The notes under the pieces: model-generated
Told to the model about the DNA's origin: nothing
The model's input: only the letters and a program-made list of their open reading frames with translations
Databases searched by the model: none
Position numbers and translations under genes: made by a program
Part shown: piece by piece, positions 8,660-19,314 of the stretch
Numbering within the stretch: the first letter of the stretch is position 1
Layout of the letters: the number at the start of each line of letters is the position of its first letter
Assembly: GCA_937129345.1 (NCBI GenBank)
Contig: CAKZMZ010000379.1
Coordinates: forward strand, 1 to 32,501
Direction of reading: 5' to 3'
DNA: 32,501 nt
Source of the DNA: an uncultured Thalassovita sp.
GTDB lineage: Bacteria; Bacteroidota; Bacteroidia; Cytophagales; Flammeovirgaceae

Positions 8660-11600
8660 AACCTACTGCCAACAGCCAACGACAATTTTTTTGGCTTCAC
8701 TCTTCCATTTAAATTAAAAGTTTCGATAAGTATCGTATAATAACCAATCCCTACTTTTTCGCCATTGTCTTTGGTGCCATCCCAAGTAAAGAAGCCTTGG
8801 TTGGCCAAGCTTTGGTTTTGGATCAACTTTCTAACTATCCTTCCTTTTACATCATAGATAGTTACAGAAGCCATTGTGCCATTCTGTAAACAACCGTACT
8901 GAATTTGGGCAAAGTCGTCTTGCCCATCTAAGTCTGGGGTAATAATCGCTGGGGTAACCTTAAAACAATCATCGTCACTAAAGGTAGTTTCGCTATTTTG
9001 CGAATTGGTTTTTGCTGGAGTAGCAAAGCCCTCACTTTGAGCTGCCGAATGCCAATTGTCTCTTTCTTTTTCTGAAATTTTGTAGTCTATTCTTTCTAAA
9101 GAAACGCCTTCCTTATCTTCTAATAATGGGTTGTGCATATTCTCATCGTAATGGAAATCTTGTACAAACTCATCCAAAAAATTCAGGATTTTTACCTTGC
9201 CCTCATCATCATTGAAAGAGGGTAAGTTAACTTCTTGCAGCAGTGAATCAGGCACTGTAGGATAAAAGCTTTTAAATGCTTGGCGATCAGGCATAAGTAC
9301 CAGAAAGCGGTGTGGAGGAATGATAAAGACCTCATCCGAAATAGATTGCTCATCGCCTTTGCCATTGGCTACTTTCCAATTTTGCAGGTTAATGTATTTA
9401 TCTGAAGCATTGTAAATTTCTACAAAATCGACTCCCGAAGGTGGAGGATTAAAGAGGACTTCACTCAGCAAAATATCGTTTTCTGAAGCTGTTTCTGGTA
9501 ACACCAAAGATTGATTTGAAAATTCGGCAGCTGTATTTCCTGCACAGTCTTGTATGTTTTTAACGCTTATAGAATAAACTTTACCATTTTCTAGCGCACT
9601 GCTGAAATACAAATGTACCCTATCAAAAAAATAACCCGATTCAATTTCGATATAGGCCAATTCTACTGACGGACTTATTTGATAAGTAGCATTTTGTAAG
9701 GAGAGGCTATCCACATTTTCATTAAAAACCAAGACTAAGTGCGTAGAATCTATGGCATATACTTTTGTTAAGTATGGGGGGAAATTATCGGTCAGGGTGT
9801 CTTTAACTGAATTTTCTACGCCTGGGGTACCACCTTGTAGGCTAGCAGAAGCTATCCAGTTTTCTTCCCCACCACAGGGAAAGTAAACGTCTAACATCTC
9901 TAAGGAAAAACCTCCCGTTGCTTTTTCTTCTTGCCGATACCAATCATCAGAATAATGAACAAAATACACCAAACTGCCTTGTTGGTTTTTGATGACCAAA
10001 GGCTCACCTGTATTGTTTAAAGAAGGGAAACCTGAAACGGGCAAAGCACTTTCTCCAAAATGATGGGCATTGGAAGATGTACACAGCACACGATAACTTT
10101 TAGGCAAAATATAGCCTGAAAGCTGAGTAGTACTTGTGGCGTCGCTTAATGTACAAGCATTTAAATCTAGCAGTTGGTCAGTTGCATTGTAAATTTCGAG
10201 ATACTCTACTTCTGGTAAACCTGCGCTTGGTTCGGGGTCTGCCATAATTTCTGTGATGCGTATTTCGTGCAACTCCGGAAATTTGCCTTGTGCAATTGTT
10301 AAGGTATCTGTTAGCATGAGGTTGCCAAAGCAATCGCGTAAGTCTTTTACTATCAGCTCGTGCAAGCGACCTTTTGCGAGCACCTCATTAAAAGCTAGAT
10401 TCAAGGTATCTTTCCCAATCCATTCAATAGCCCTTGGGTTAATGGAATCATTTAATACAAATTGATTGCCTGAATCAACACTAAGGGTATCCATTTTTTC
10501 GGAAAAACTGAGTTGTATGACTTGGCCTCCTATGAGTTGATGACTTTGTATAAGAGGAAGGAAAGTATCTGGAATTTGTCCTGTTACAGAATTGAGCGCT
10601 CCTGGTGTGCCGCCCAAATTACTTGTAGAACTTCGCCAATTGTCTTTTTCTGTGCATGCATATTGTGCTTGAATCCTTTCAAGAGACCAACCGCCGTCTT
10701 TTTTTGAGGCTTCATGCCAATCATCAGTATAATTTACCGCATCCAATAATTCGCCTGCACTGTTCCATAATTTAATGGTTTCGCCACTGTTTGTAATGGA
10801 TGGGAAAGCTGCTAAGCCAATGGTTTCGCCAAACTCACTGAAACTTTCTCCAAAAGCATCATCACAAAGAATGAGAAATCCTCTTGCAGGAATCTCGCCG
10901 TTTCCTAATAGAACTTTCCTTGATTCATCCTCCAAATAAAGATGCAAAAGACTTAGAGGTTTGTCCATTGTATTGTGCAACTCAATATACTCAGCTTTGG
11001 GGAGAAGTTGTTGTGGCGTTGGATCTGCCATAATTTCACTAATGATGACCGCGCCTTTTTTAGGAACCTGTGGAAAGGAAAGTTCTTGACTGCTCAATGT
11101 CAAAATGTTTCCAGACAAATCTTTAAGCCGGCTTACACTCAACAAATAAGATTGACCAGGCCCAAAAGCTACATCAAATTGCAAAACAATCTTACTTCCA
11201 CTTATTAAATTTATTGAAGAAGGCATGATGCTTTGCCCGCCAAAGTTGAGTTGGTAGTGGTTATATGCCTCTGCGGTTTGTTCCAATAAAGACTCATCAA
11301 AATATAAAGTAATTTCATTGAAATCAGAAAAATACGCTTTTTCTAAAACAGGTGGGGTTTTGTCTAGCTTTAAAGAAAAATTTTGGGCGGGAGAAATGGT
11401 ACCATTGAACTGTAGTTGAGGCTGTACTTCTAAATTATAAACGCTATCTGCCAATAACTTTTCTTGAAAAAGTAAAGTGATTTGACCGCCAATTTCATCG
11501 GTGAAAACTGATAGTGGGGTTTTGTTGCCATTCAACAAAAAATGTGTATTGCTCAAACTGTCTCTTAACAAAGGTTGCTGGTAACGCAGCACTATTTGGT

Positions 11601-14037
11601 AAGCGTCTTTAATGTAGGCGGCTGAGATATTCTCTACATATTTAAAACTTTCTTGCAGATTTAAAGAAAAATGGCCATTTCTGCCGCGTAGGCTGTCAAT
11701 TTTCAAATGGTAGGTCCTGTCTAATTGCCATTCATGCTTAAAATAAAGCGCTGCTTTGTGCCCTGTTACACAAATGCTATCGGGCAAATAGGTATGATCT
11801 ATTTGAAATGCGCTTGGCCCTAACTGCCAGCTGGTATCCACTTCCATCGAAAACTCTAACAAAATACTATTTTTAGATAATGCTTGAAGGTTGGCGATTT
11901 GCGGCCTAAGGTTATCTAAATAAAAAGTATCAATACTTAACATCACATTACCTTGAAAATCGGCTATGTTTTCTAAAGTAAAAAGCAAGGAGTCTGACGA
12001 TACTAAAGTGTCAAAAAACAGCCAATATTTTCGGGTACTTTCGTAAAAAGGTAGTATCTGAGTCGGATGCACTCCACTTGCCGAGAAATGCACCGTGTCT
12101 TGTTGGATTTTTAAATTAGGCGGTTCATTAAAAGCGATGAGTAATCGGTTATTGGGAAATGCCTTTACTGACTCAGCAAAAGGTGCACGCACATCGTAGT
12201 AAAATTTTCTTGTTCGCGTATTCATGGTATTCCCCGCCAAATCAGCCACGTCGGTAACACGCAAGCTATATTCTTGCTCAGATGCTAAGCTTTTGTCAAA
12301 ATAGAGGTAAACAATGCTTGAATTAGCAGTATCAACCTCTATAGTCTTAGGATAAGAATCGCCTAGGTCATTCCTTAGTCTATAGTTATTTACAATTTGT
12401 GCCGTTAGAGTATCTACTGCTTCTGTAAACATGACTTTTACTACAGAATCTGAAATAGGATATACCGCATTTCTACTCGGTATAGAGGGTTTTTCCGTAT
12501 CGTAAACAAAGGCGTCAGACCAAGCGCTAAGCATTGTATTTTGATAGAGATCCTGTAGATTACTTATCTCTAAAGTCAATGTTTCATTTTCTACAAAGTT
12601 CTCGGCAAAAAACAGCTTTACAGACTGAGCGCTCTCGTGAATAATATTTACAGGATGGATATCTGCTGTGATTTTATAATTATCAGGATTTGAAATACTG
12701 GCAGCATTCATCACTTCATCAAAAGCAACTGAAAGCGTATTGCTATTTGCAAAAGAGAAATTTGCCACAGAAGGCGGCCAACGGTCTTTAAAAACGAATG
12801 ACTGATTGAGCGTATCAGAAAAAAGGTTGCCTTCCAAGTCGCTTATATTTGTGGCAGAAAGCTCATATATTTGATTTATTTCAAAAGTAGTATCAAAATG
12901 CAACAAATAACTATGCGCACTATCTCTGGTAATGTGCAAAGGATTTTTGCCACTGCCTTTTAGCCATAGTTTGTTCGATATCAGGCTGCTTTCTTGCAAT
13001 GCTTCATCAAACTGGATAATGATCACGCTGTCTTGAATGCCCTTTACATTTAAAATTTGCGGTGGCGCTAAATCAGGGGCTGAGTAAATAAAAGTGGTTT
13101 GAATAGGCTGATCAATAGGCAAGGCATTTCCTGATGTATCTGCAACTTCCAAAATTTTTAAGTTTTGCTCCAAATCGGTGGTAAAACCTACATCAAATTG
13201 AAGTATTACTTTTTTTTCCTGTACCTGCACTGAAGATGGCAGGATAACATCGTTTAGTAAATAGTTATCTTTCTCTAATGCCAATAAGCTATCTACCTTT
13301 GCAGAAAAAGTGAGTTGGATACTTTGCTCATTCAATACCACTAGCGAGTCGAGGTATGGGTATTTTATTAATGAAAAATCATCAAAGAAAAACTTGTCTT
13401 CTCTAGCACCTGAGGAGAAAAAAATCTGGGCACCAAAAAAGCCATTTACTTGACTGGCAGTGTAAGTAATCTTTCCTTGACTTTTTTCATTGACCCAAAC
13501 CTCCCAATTGTTGGCCTGATCTTTTTTAACCATTACATGAGCAAATTCAAAAGTAGCTGCTTTGCTAATTTTTTCACTTTCTAATAAGATTTCGTCTCCA
13601 TTTTTTAGATGGTAAAGTTGAAAGGTGAGAGAGTCCTCATTGGCCACGGGCTTGGCTTCTAAAAAAAGCCCATTGGCTGTTAGATTTAAGTCACTTTCTT
13701 CTGAAATTAAATAAATCCTTGTCTTGTTTCTTCTAGATAAAGAAGAAGACAGGCTCCCAAAATCTAATTTCACTTTAAAGGTCCATTTAAAAACATAAGC
13801 CTGCGCCGGGTCAGCAATGGCTGTACTGATCCAGCATTGACGCGTACCGCTGCCCTTGTCAAATTGAGCTTGCAGTTCACTCATCATAATCACAAAATCT
13901 CCTGTAACGCCACTTGAACTACCTCTATGCCAAATAACATCTCCATCGTCTAAGTTTATTCGATTAAAGTTATCTTGGATTTGGGCTAATAAAAATGCTG
14001 ACTGAAAGCAAAAAAATAAGCTAAAAAAATACCGCAT
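8656..14037 (-). CDS. Giant secreted multi-domain protein: Ig-like (SbsA-type) repeats, three lamin tail domains, FlgD/CHU_C-like C-terminus
   Basis: Preferred start 14037 gives signal peptide [19 protein letters not shown] (ORF extends to 14097). Repeated Ig-like units with '...YxLxVxxLxDLxGN'; three LTD units ([68 protein letters not shown]); C-term [11 protein letters not shown]...[14 protein letters not shown]...[25 protein letters not shown]. Confidence 0.88.
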   Translation of the reverse strand: MRYFFSLFFCFQSAFLLAQIQDNFNRINLDDGDVIWHRGSSSGVTGDFVIMMSELQAQFDKGSGTRQCWISTAIADPAQAYVFKWTFKVKLDFGSLSSSLSRRNKTRIYLISEESDLNLTANGLFLEAKPVANEDSLTFQLYHLKNGDEILLESEKISKAATFEFAHVMVKKDQANNWEVWVNEKSQGKITYTASQVNGFFGAQIFFSSGAREDKFFFDDFSLIKYPYLDSLVVLNEQSIQLTFSAKVDSLLALEKDNYLLNDVILPSSVQVQEKKVILQFDVGFTTDLEQNLKILEVADTSGNALPIDQPIQTTFIYSAPDLAPPQILNVKGIQDSVIIIQFDEALQESSLISNKLWLKGSGKNPLHITRDSAHSYLLHFDTTFEINQIYELSATNISDLEGNLFSDTLNQSFVFKDRWPPSVANFSFANSNTLSVAFDEVMNAASISNPDNYKITADIHPVNIIHESAQSVKLFFAENFVENETLTLEISNLQDLYQNTMLSAWSDAFVYDTEKPSIPSRNAVYPISDSVVKVMFTEAVDTLTAQIVNNYRLRNDLGDSYPKTIEVDTANSSIVYLYFDKSLASEQEYSLRVTDVADLAGNTMNTRTRKFYYDVRAPFAESVKAFPNNRLLIAFNEPPNLKIQQDTVHFSASGVHPTQILPFYESTRKYWLFFDTLVSSDSLLFTLENIADFQGNVMLSIDTFYLDNLRPQIANLQALSKNSILLEFSMEVDTSWQLGPSAFQIDHTYLPDSICVTGHKAALYFKHEWQLDRTYHLKIDSLRGRNGHFSLNLQESFKYVENISAAYIKDAYQIVLRYQQPLLRDSLSNTHFLLNGNKTPLSVFTDEIGGQITLLFQEKLLADSVYNLEVQPQLQFNGTISPAQNFSLKLDKTPPVLEKAYFSDFNEITLYFDESLLEQTAEAYNHYQLNFGGQSIMPSSINLISGSKIVLQFDVAFGPGQSYLLSVSRLKDLSGNILTLSSQELSFPQVPKKGAVIISEIMADPTPQQLLPKAEYIELHNTMDKPLSLLHLYLEDESRKVLLGNGEIPARGFLILCDDAFGESFSEFGETIGLAAFPSITNSGETIKLWNSAGELLDAVNYTDDWHEASKKDGGWSLERIQAQYACTEKDNWRSSTSNLGGTPGALNSVTGQIPDTFLPLIQSHQLIGGQVIQLSFSEKMDTLSVDSGNQFVLNDSINPRAIEWIGKDTLNLAFNEVLAKGRLHELIVKDLRDCFGNLMLTDTLTIAQGKFPELHEIRITEIMADPEPSAGLPEVEYLEIYNATDQLLDLNACTLSDATSTTQLSGYILPKSYRVLCTSSNAHHFGESALPVSGFPSLNNTGEPLVIKNQQGSLVYFVHYSDDWYRQEEKATGGFSLEMLDVYFPCGGEENWIASASLQGGTPGVENSVKDTLTDNFPPYLTKVYAIDSTHLVLVFNENVDSLSLQNATYQISPSVELAYIEIESGYFFDRVHLYFSSALENGKVYSISVKNIQDCAGNTAAEFSNQSLVLPETASENDILLSEVLFNPPPSGVDFVEIYNASDKYINLQNWKVANGKGDEQSISDEVFIIPPHRFLVLMPDRQAFKSFYPTVPDSLLQEVNLPSFNDDEGKVKILNFLDEFVQDFHYDENMHNPLLEDKEGVSLERIDYKISEKERDNWHSAAQSEGFATPAKTNSQNSETTFSDDDCFKVTPAIITPDLDGQDDFAQIQYGCLQNGTMASVTIYDVKGRIVRKLIQNQSLANQGFFTWDGTKDNGEKVGIGYYTILIETFNLNGRVKPKKLSLAVGSRF

Positions 14038-14123
14038 AATTAAGTAGTTAGCATTACTCATTAAGGGGTATTTTAGTTGTTTTATTGTTTGGTACAAGAG
14101 AATTTTCCTGGTTTTCTAGAGCA

Positions 14124-14675
14124 TTAGTCAAGTATAAAATCAAATTCTTTGTGAACCTCCCAAAACTTGCCATTGTGTTTCAATAATGAAATCCTGTCTG
14201 CCAAGAAACTGGCCTCATATGGCTTATCTTTAAAGTAATCCCAAGCCTGTGGGAAAACATCCTTTTTCAAATCCCTTGTCGCAATGGTCATGTGTGGATG
14301 CATATCTTGGGAAATATTTTCTGTAGGAATTAAATCCTTGTTTTTAATGAATTGCTTAAAAGCAGCATGTAATCGTAAAAATTTTTCATGTTCTGCTACC
14401 TTCACAAAAACTACCCTTGGTGCGAAGCAATCGAAGCCTAAGAGCTTTACCTCAAAACACTTTTGATCTTTTGCGAAATATTCTAAAGCAGCTTTAAGTT
14501 CATGCTCTTGATTTTTAGTCAGTTTAAATGGCATTTGAAGTGTAATATGCGCTGGAGACTTTAAAGCATGCTTTGCATTGAAATGCTCTCGCATTTCATG
14601 TTTTAAGGCTTTTACTTCGCTTAAAATAGGTTCTGGGGCCACTATGGCAATGTAATACAAATTTTTATCGGGCAT
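14124..14675 (-). CDS. 2H phosphoesterase superfamily protein (2'-5' RNA ligase / LigT-like)
   Basis: Two HxTx motifs, HITL and HMTI, at expected spacing in a 183-aa protein. Confidence 0.85.
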   Translation of the reverse strand: MPDKNLYYIAIVAPEPILSEVKALKHEMREHFNAKHALKSPAHITLQMPFKLTKNQEHELKAALEYFAKDQKCFEVKLLGFDCFAPRVVFVKVAEHEKFLRLHAAFKQFIKNKDLIPTENISQDMHPHMTIATRDLKKDVFPQAWDYFKDKPYEASFLADRISLLKHNGKFWEVHKEFDFILD

Positions 14676-14820
14676 ATTTGTAAGTTTATGGTTTTGTGAG
14701 ATATGCTAAATTGCTAGAAGTGTTTTTATTGAGTTGCGATTTTAAGTTTGGGGCATTTCTCTACACTCTTATTTTATTTTCAAGTATGACTAATCTAATA
14801 AAAGATAAAAATAATAAAGT

Positions 14821-15408
14821 ATGTCTTCGCACCATGTAGTAAGAGATCAGCAAGAACCTGCGGTAATTGTGGCTAGCCCAGCCGGTAAATTTTTTCCGAA
14901 ACTGGCAGAAATGTTTGAGTGGAGCCCTGTTGTGGTGGTTTTGACCGAGGCTCTGCACGATTTTTTACAATGGGACACCAAGCTGGATGTAGTAGTTGGC
15001 GATATGGCTACGATGCAAGCGCACCAAGAATTACTCAATTTTCAAATGCCCTATAAGCAAATTGAAAGTTTAGACCAAAAGCTAGAAAAAGCTATGGATT
15101 TTTTGCTTTCCAATAACCATAAAACCGTTCATATTTTCAGCTTAAAACCTGATACACTGCTAGCCGAAAAATTAGCTGGTAGCGAAATTGAGGTTGTTTT
15201 TTTTACTTCGGAAATGAAGATTATACACTCTAAAGCAAGTTTTTTTAGTAAATGGGTATCTCAGGGCACTCAATTCAAACTTGTTGAAGGTGAACTTAAC
15301 TCTACTGAAAACCTGCGGGAAAACGGAAATGTTTATGAAGCAATGGAGAACGGATTTGCCAACTTTTATGGCAAAGGCGATTTTTGGATTGGGGAAATAC
15401 TGAAGTGA
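14821..15408 (+). CDS. Thiamine pyrophosphokinase-like protein with degenerate motifs
   Basis: VVVGDMATM aligns with the TPK GDxDS motif region; SLDQKLEKAMDFLLSN resembles the TPK (T)DxEKAL region; C-terminal NGFANFYGKGDFWIGEI resembles the TPK C-terminal half. Assignment by eye only. Confidence 0.55.
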   Translation: MSSHHVVRDQQEPAVIVASPAGKFFPKLAEMFEWSPVVVVLTEALHDFLQWDTKLDVVVGDMATMQAHQELLNFQMPYKQIESLDQKLEKAMDFLLSNNHKTVHIFSLKPDTLLAEKLAGSEIEVVFFTSEMKIIHSKASFFSKWVSQGTQFKLVEGELNSTENLRENGNVYEAMENGFANFYGKGDFWIGEILK

Positions 15409-15523
15409 AGGATATTTGTGAGGGTTAAACTAGTTGTTGGTATTCATAGCAAGTTATAGAAAATATCCATTTTTTGTTGAGTTGTTAATTTAGTACGCTG
15501 TACTGCTGAGTTAAAATTATTGA

Positions 15524-15550
15524 AAACAAAAAAGCCGGCAAAATGCCGGC
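15524..15550 (-). terminator. Rho-independent terminator of the DUF3592-like gene
   Basis: GCCGGCA-AAA-TGCCGGC stem (15534-15550) followed in minus-strand direction by TTTTTTG tract; 28 bp downstream of the 15578 stop. Confidence 0.85.
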
Positions 15551-15577
15551 CAACAAAGCTCCATTTAGACAATCTAG

Positions 15578-16018
15578 TTATCTCAGCTGAAACCTGAATC
15601 GTTTGCTAAACAAGGTAAACAAGGCTACCAAAAAGCAAATAGCGCAAAAAACTGCACTTCCGAAAACAGATTTACTAAACTGAAAATGGTAGTTATTCAG
15701 ATCGGATTCAATGGCTGCTTCTTCAAGATTTTGCGGGTTGTATTTTACGGTTACTTCGTCACCTACATGGTAAGTTCCCGATGTTTCACCAAGTACTGTG
15801 GCTTTCTCGTTGGTAACGGTGGTAAACTCGGCGTAGGGGCAGGGGCCGTCTCCTGTGTTTCTTACTTCTTTTACTATAGCAGTGGTCTGTACCCCACTGG
15901 CCTTAAGGGTCTCAACCTTTTTGTGATCCTTATAATTGAGCATAAAAAACACAAAGCCACCATAGAGATAGATAAGGGCTATAATGACCCTAATGCTAAG
16001 GTTAATCGTTTTTTTCAA
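15578..16018 (-). CDS. DUF3592-like membrane protein
   Basis: 146 aa, TM helix at each end, central TTAIVKEV...YAEFTTVTNEKATVLGETSGTYHVGDEVTVKYNPQNLEEA typical of DUF3592. Confidence 0.75.
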   Translation of the reverse strand: MKKTINLSIRVIIALIYLYGGFVFFMLNYKDHKKVETLKASGVQTTAIVKEVRNTGDGPCPYAEFTTVTNEKATVLGETSGTYHVGDEVTVKYNPQNLEEAAIESDLNNYHFQFSKSVFGSAVFCAICFLVALFTLFSKRFRFQLR

Positions 16019-16350
16019 AGCTAAAGTAGTTTAGTTTATTAATTAGGCTGTTTTTTGCCTTTTTGGGGAATATTTGCAAGAATCAGTTCGAACAGCAATT
16101 GTTTTGTTGTGTTAATATTTGTAAAAGTTACACTCGTAATAAAATATTTGCTAGCGCTTTTACTGTACATTGCCTGTCTCGCGAGCGGTTTATTGACTTT
16201 TTGGTGCTAAAAAACGGGGCTTTTTACTCAATTTTTTTATAGAGTTTTTCAGATTAATGCCTAAGTATTACATAGAATCGATTTTTTTGGCCATAAAAAA
16301 TCTTATTAAACCCTTGCATTTAATCTTTTGTTAGTGAATAAGTTGATTAA

Positions 16351-16373
16351 ATTGCATTTTATAGCAATGCAAT
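16351..16373. promoter_or_regulatory. Inverted repeat ATTGCAT-N9-ATGCAAT upstream of ABC exporter; candidate operator or leader hairpin
   Basis: 7-bp perfect arms ending 29 bp before the TTG start; an additional TTGCATTTAAT copy lies at 16314-16324. Confidence 0.35.
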
Positions 16374-16402
16374 AAGTTTAGTATTTCAAAACAGCTTTTC
16401 CT

Positions 16403-18193
16403 TTGAAAGAATTAGCCTATCTAAATAAATACTTTTTAAAATACCGCTACAGATTTATCTTGGGGATTGTGTTTATCACACTCTCTAATGTGTTTGCCAT
16501 ATTTCCTGCACAAATGGTACGACACGCCTTTGATTTGGTTAACGATACTATTAAAGTATATCCCAACTTTAAAGGCACAGAACTACAGAGCGAATTTTAC
16601 GAAGAGTTTTCTTTTATAATCTTGTTTTATGGAGGCTTGATTGTACTTATGGCCTTTATGCGTGGTGCTTTTTTGTTCTTAACAAGGCAGACCACCATAG
16701 TAATGTCTCGGCTAATTGAGTACGACCTCAAAAATGAAATTTACACACACTACCAATCTTTGCCCGTGAGTTTTTATCGCCGAAATAACACCGGAGATTT
16801 AATGGCAAGGATTTCTGAGGATGTAAGCAGGGTAAGGTTGTATTTAGGTCCCGGTGTCATGTACGGTGCTAACTTGATCATCACTTTTGTATTGGTCATT
16901 GGATACATGCTTACAGTTAATGTAAAACTAACTTTATATTCTTTGCTACCTTTGCCAATACTTTCAGCAAGTATCTACTACGTAAACAATCTCATTAACA
17001 AAAGGTCAGAAGCCATTCAGCGCAAACTCTCAGAAATGTCTACATTTGTGCAAGAGGCTTTTTCTGGCATTCGGGTAATCAAGGCATTTTCTAGAGAAGA
17101 AGACTCTGCCGATAGGTTTACAAAAGAGAGCTTGGCTTACAGAGATAAATCTTTAAACCTGATAAAAGTAAATGCACTTTTCTTTCCGTTAATGCTTGCA
17201 CTTATAGGCTTGAGTATAATCTTAACTGTGTATGTAGGTGGTATAGAGGTAATTAACGGCGCCATTACTCCAGGTAATATTGCAGAATTTATCATTTATG
17301 TAAACCTGCTAACATGGCCTGTTACCGCATTGGGCTGGGTAACCAGCATCATACAAAGAGCAGCAGCCTCTCAAGAGCGCATCAATCAATTCCTTAATAT
17401 TAAAAATGACATCATTTCAGATAAAGACATTAAAAGGCCAATAAAAGGCAAAATACAATTTAAAGATGTAGATTTCACCTATTCAGACTCTGGTATTAAA
17501 GCTTTAAAGAAAATCAATTTTGAAATTGAAGAAGGAAAATCTTTAGCAATTTTAGGAACCACAGGATCGGGTAAAAGTACCCTTGCCAACCTACTCTGTA
17601 GAATGTTCGATACAACAAAAGGCGAAATCCTGATTGATGACCTGAACATTAAAGACATCAATATCGAAAATTTGAGAAGCAATGTCGGTTATGTTCCTCA
17701 AGATGTATTCTTATTTTCTGACACCATAGGGGAAAATATCTCATTTGGGTCGGACACTCAAAGCAAAGAAGCCATTGTACAAGCTGCTAAAGATGCAGAT
17801 CTTTATAATAATATAGTCGATTTTCCTGACGGATTTGAGACCATGGTTGGAGAAAGGGGCATTACGCTCTCTGGCGGTCAGAAGCAAAGGGTTTCCATTG
17901 CACGGGCCATTATAAGAAAGCCTAAAATTCTAATATTAGATGATTCTCTTTCTGCCGTTGATACCAAAACAGAAAATGCCATTCTCAATAGTCTTAAAGA
18001 TATTATGAAAGGGCGTACTAGTATCATTATTTCTCATAGGGTTTCTTCTGCCAAACTTGCCGACAAAATTATTTTATTGGATGAGGGAGAGATTAAAGAA
18101 GCAGGCACGCACGAATCGCTCATTGCCCAAAATGGCGAGTATAAAGAATTGTACGAGAAACAGTTGAAGGGTGAAGAAGAGGTGGAGATATGA
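16403..18193 (+). CDS. ABC exporter half-transporter (MsbA/MdlB/YheI-like, fused TMD-NBD)
   Basis: Walker A GTTGSGKST, signature LSGGQKQR, Walker B ILILDDSLSAVD; six-TM exporter domain. Start is TTG; the next in-frame ATG (MVRHAFD) would remove TM1. Confidence 0.92.
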   Translation: MKELAYLNKYFLKYRYRFILGIVFITLSNVFAIFPAQMVRHAFDLVNDTIKVYPNFKGTELQSEFYEEFSFIILFYGGLIVLMAFMRGAFLFLTRQTTIVMSRLIEYDLKNEIYTHYQSLPVSFYRRNNTGDLMARISEDVSRVRLYLGPGVMYGANLIITFVLVIGYMLTVNVKLTLYSLLPLPILSASIYYVNNLINKRSEAIQRKLSEMSTFVQEAFSGIRVIKAFSREEDSADRFTKESLAYRDKSLNLIKVNALFFPLMLALIGLSIILTVYVGGIEVINGAITPGNIAEFIIYVNLLTWPVTALGWVTSIIQRAAASQERINQFLNIKNDIISDKDIKRPIKGKIQFKDVDFTYSDSGIKALKKINFEIEEGKSLAILGTTGSGKSTLANLLCRMFDTTKGEILIDDLNIKDINIENLRSNVGYVPQDVFLFSDTIGENISFGSDTQSKEAIVQAAKDADLYNNIVDFPDGFETMVGERGITLSGGQKQRVSIARAIIRKPKILILDDSLSAVDTKTENAILNSLKDIMKGRTSIIISHRVSSAKLADKIILLDEGEIKEAGTHESLIAQNGEYKELYEKQLKGEEEVEI

Positions 18194-18249
18194 TTTTTTA
18201 TGTTGATTTTTAGTCAGGTTTTAATTCTTGTTCATTTTTAAGGTCAATA

Positions 18250-19251
18250 TCACTCCCAAAAAAACTTAATCTCTTCTTTGTTTATTTTTAAATCAATCCT
18301 TTCCCCTGCTTTATATGTCTGATCACTCGGACAATTTACAATCCATTCGCTATTTGCTGCTTTTACAGTGAGCAAAGAATAACTACCAAAAAACATGGTA
18401 TTTTGTATTGTCCCACTCAAATCGCCTTGCTGCGTACCAACAGAAATGTGCTCGGGACGTATACCAAAGTAATTACCCATCTCGGTGCAAGACCTATTAA
18501 AAAAAGATTCGTAAAGCTCAACAGGAAAAATATTAATTTCTCCAAAAAAGCGCGCTACATAGCTATTTATTGGGATATTATATAATTTTCTAGGCGTTCC
18601 CTTTTGTATGACGTAACCGTTTTTCATCACCATTAAGCTATCTGCAACGGCCAGGGCATCGTTGGCTTCGTGTGTCACAAAAATGATAGAAGTGCCGGTT
18701 TCAGAAGAAATTTTTCTAATCAGTCTCAAAAATCGATTGCGCCTTGGCTTGTCTAAATTGCTAAAGGGTTCATCTAGCAATAAGACTTGGGGCTCGCTTA
18801 CCAAGGCACGCGCCAAAGCTACCCGTTGTTGCTGCCCTCCCGATATTTCCTTCGGAAAACGCTGCTGTAAGTGCTCTAGCTCACACAATTTCAATACTTT
18901 ATTTATTTGCACTTCTCTATACTGCACATTGCTGTATAATACGGGATGCCTAATATTTTCATAAACTGTAAAATTTGGTAGGAGCTCAAAATCTTGAAAT
19001 ACCATCTGTATCTCTTTGTAACCCGGTATGAGCTTATTTTTAGGGCTGATCAGTTTTTCTTCATTTAGGAGCAATGTGCCCTCATCAGGATCAATCAAGC
19101 CTGCCAATATTTTTAGAGAGGTTGTTTTTCCCGCGCCACTTTCTCCAATCAATCCTAGTACTTGGCCATTTTGTAGTCTAAAACTTAAATTATTTACAGC
19201 CGCTTTTTTTTGCTTTTCGTATTTCTTTTTCAGTCTTTTTATCTCTAGCAT
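18250..19251 (-). CDS. Importer-type ABC ATP-binding protein (Fe3+/sulfate/polyamine-type, TOBE-like C-terminus)
   Basis: Walker A GESGAGKTT, signature ISGGQQQRVALARAL, Walker B VLLLDEPFSNLDK, H-loop FVTHEANDALAVAD; C-term IRPEHISVG. Confidence 0.9.
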   Translation of the reverse strand: MLEIKRLKKKYEKQKKAAVNNLSFRLQNGQVLGLIGESGAGKTTSLKILAGLIDPDEGTLLLNEEKLISPKNKLIPGYKEIQMVFQDFELLPNFTVYENIRHPVLYSNVQYREVQINKVLKLCELEHLQQRFPKEISGGQQQRVALARALVSEPQVLLLDEPFSNLDKPRRNRFLRLIRKISSETGTSIIFVTHEANDALAVADSLMVMKNGYVIQKGTPRKLYNIPINSYVARFFGEINIFPVELYESFFNRSCTEMGNYFGIRPEHISVGTQQGDLSGTIQNTMFFGSYSLLTVKAANSEWIVNCPSDQTYKAGERIDLKINKEEIKFFWE

Positions 19252-19314
19252 AGTAAATCGTAGTGATAAATAAATAAACCGTATCTAAGGTAAAAGTGGG
19301 GATTGATTGAGCGC

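Noticed and set aside
16031-16402. Possible non-coding RNA or promoter cluster in the long gap before the ABC exporter
   Set aside because: No clear TTTG/TAnnTTTG Bacteroidota promoter or terminator-bounded RNA could be identified by eye; only the inverted repeat is reported.
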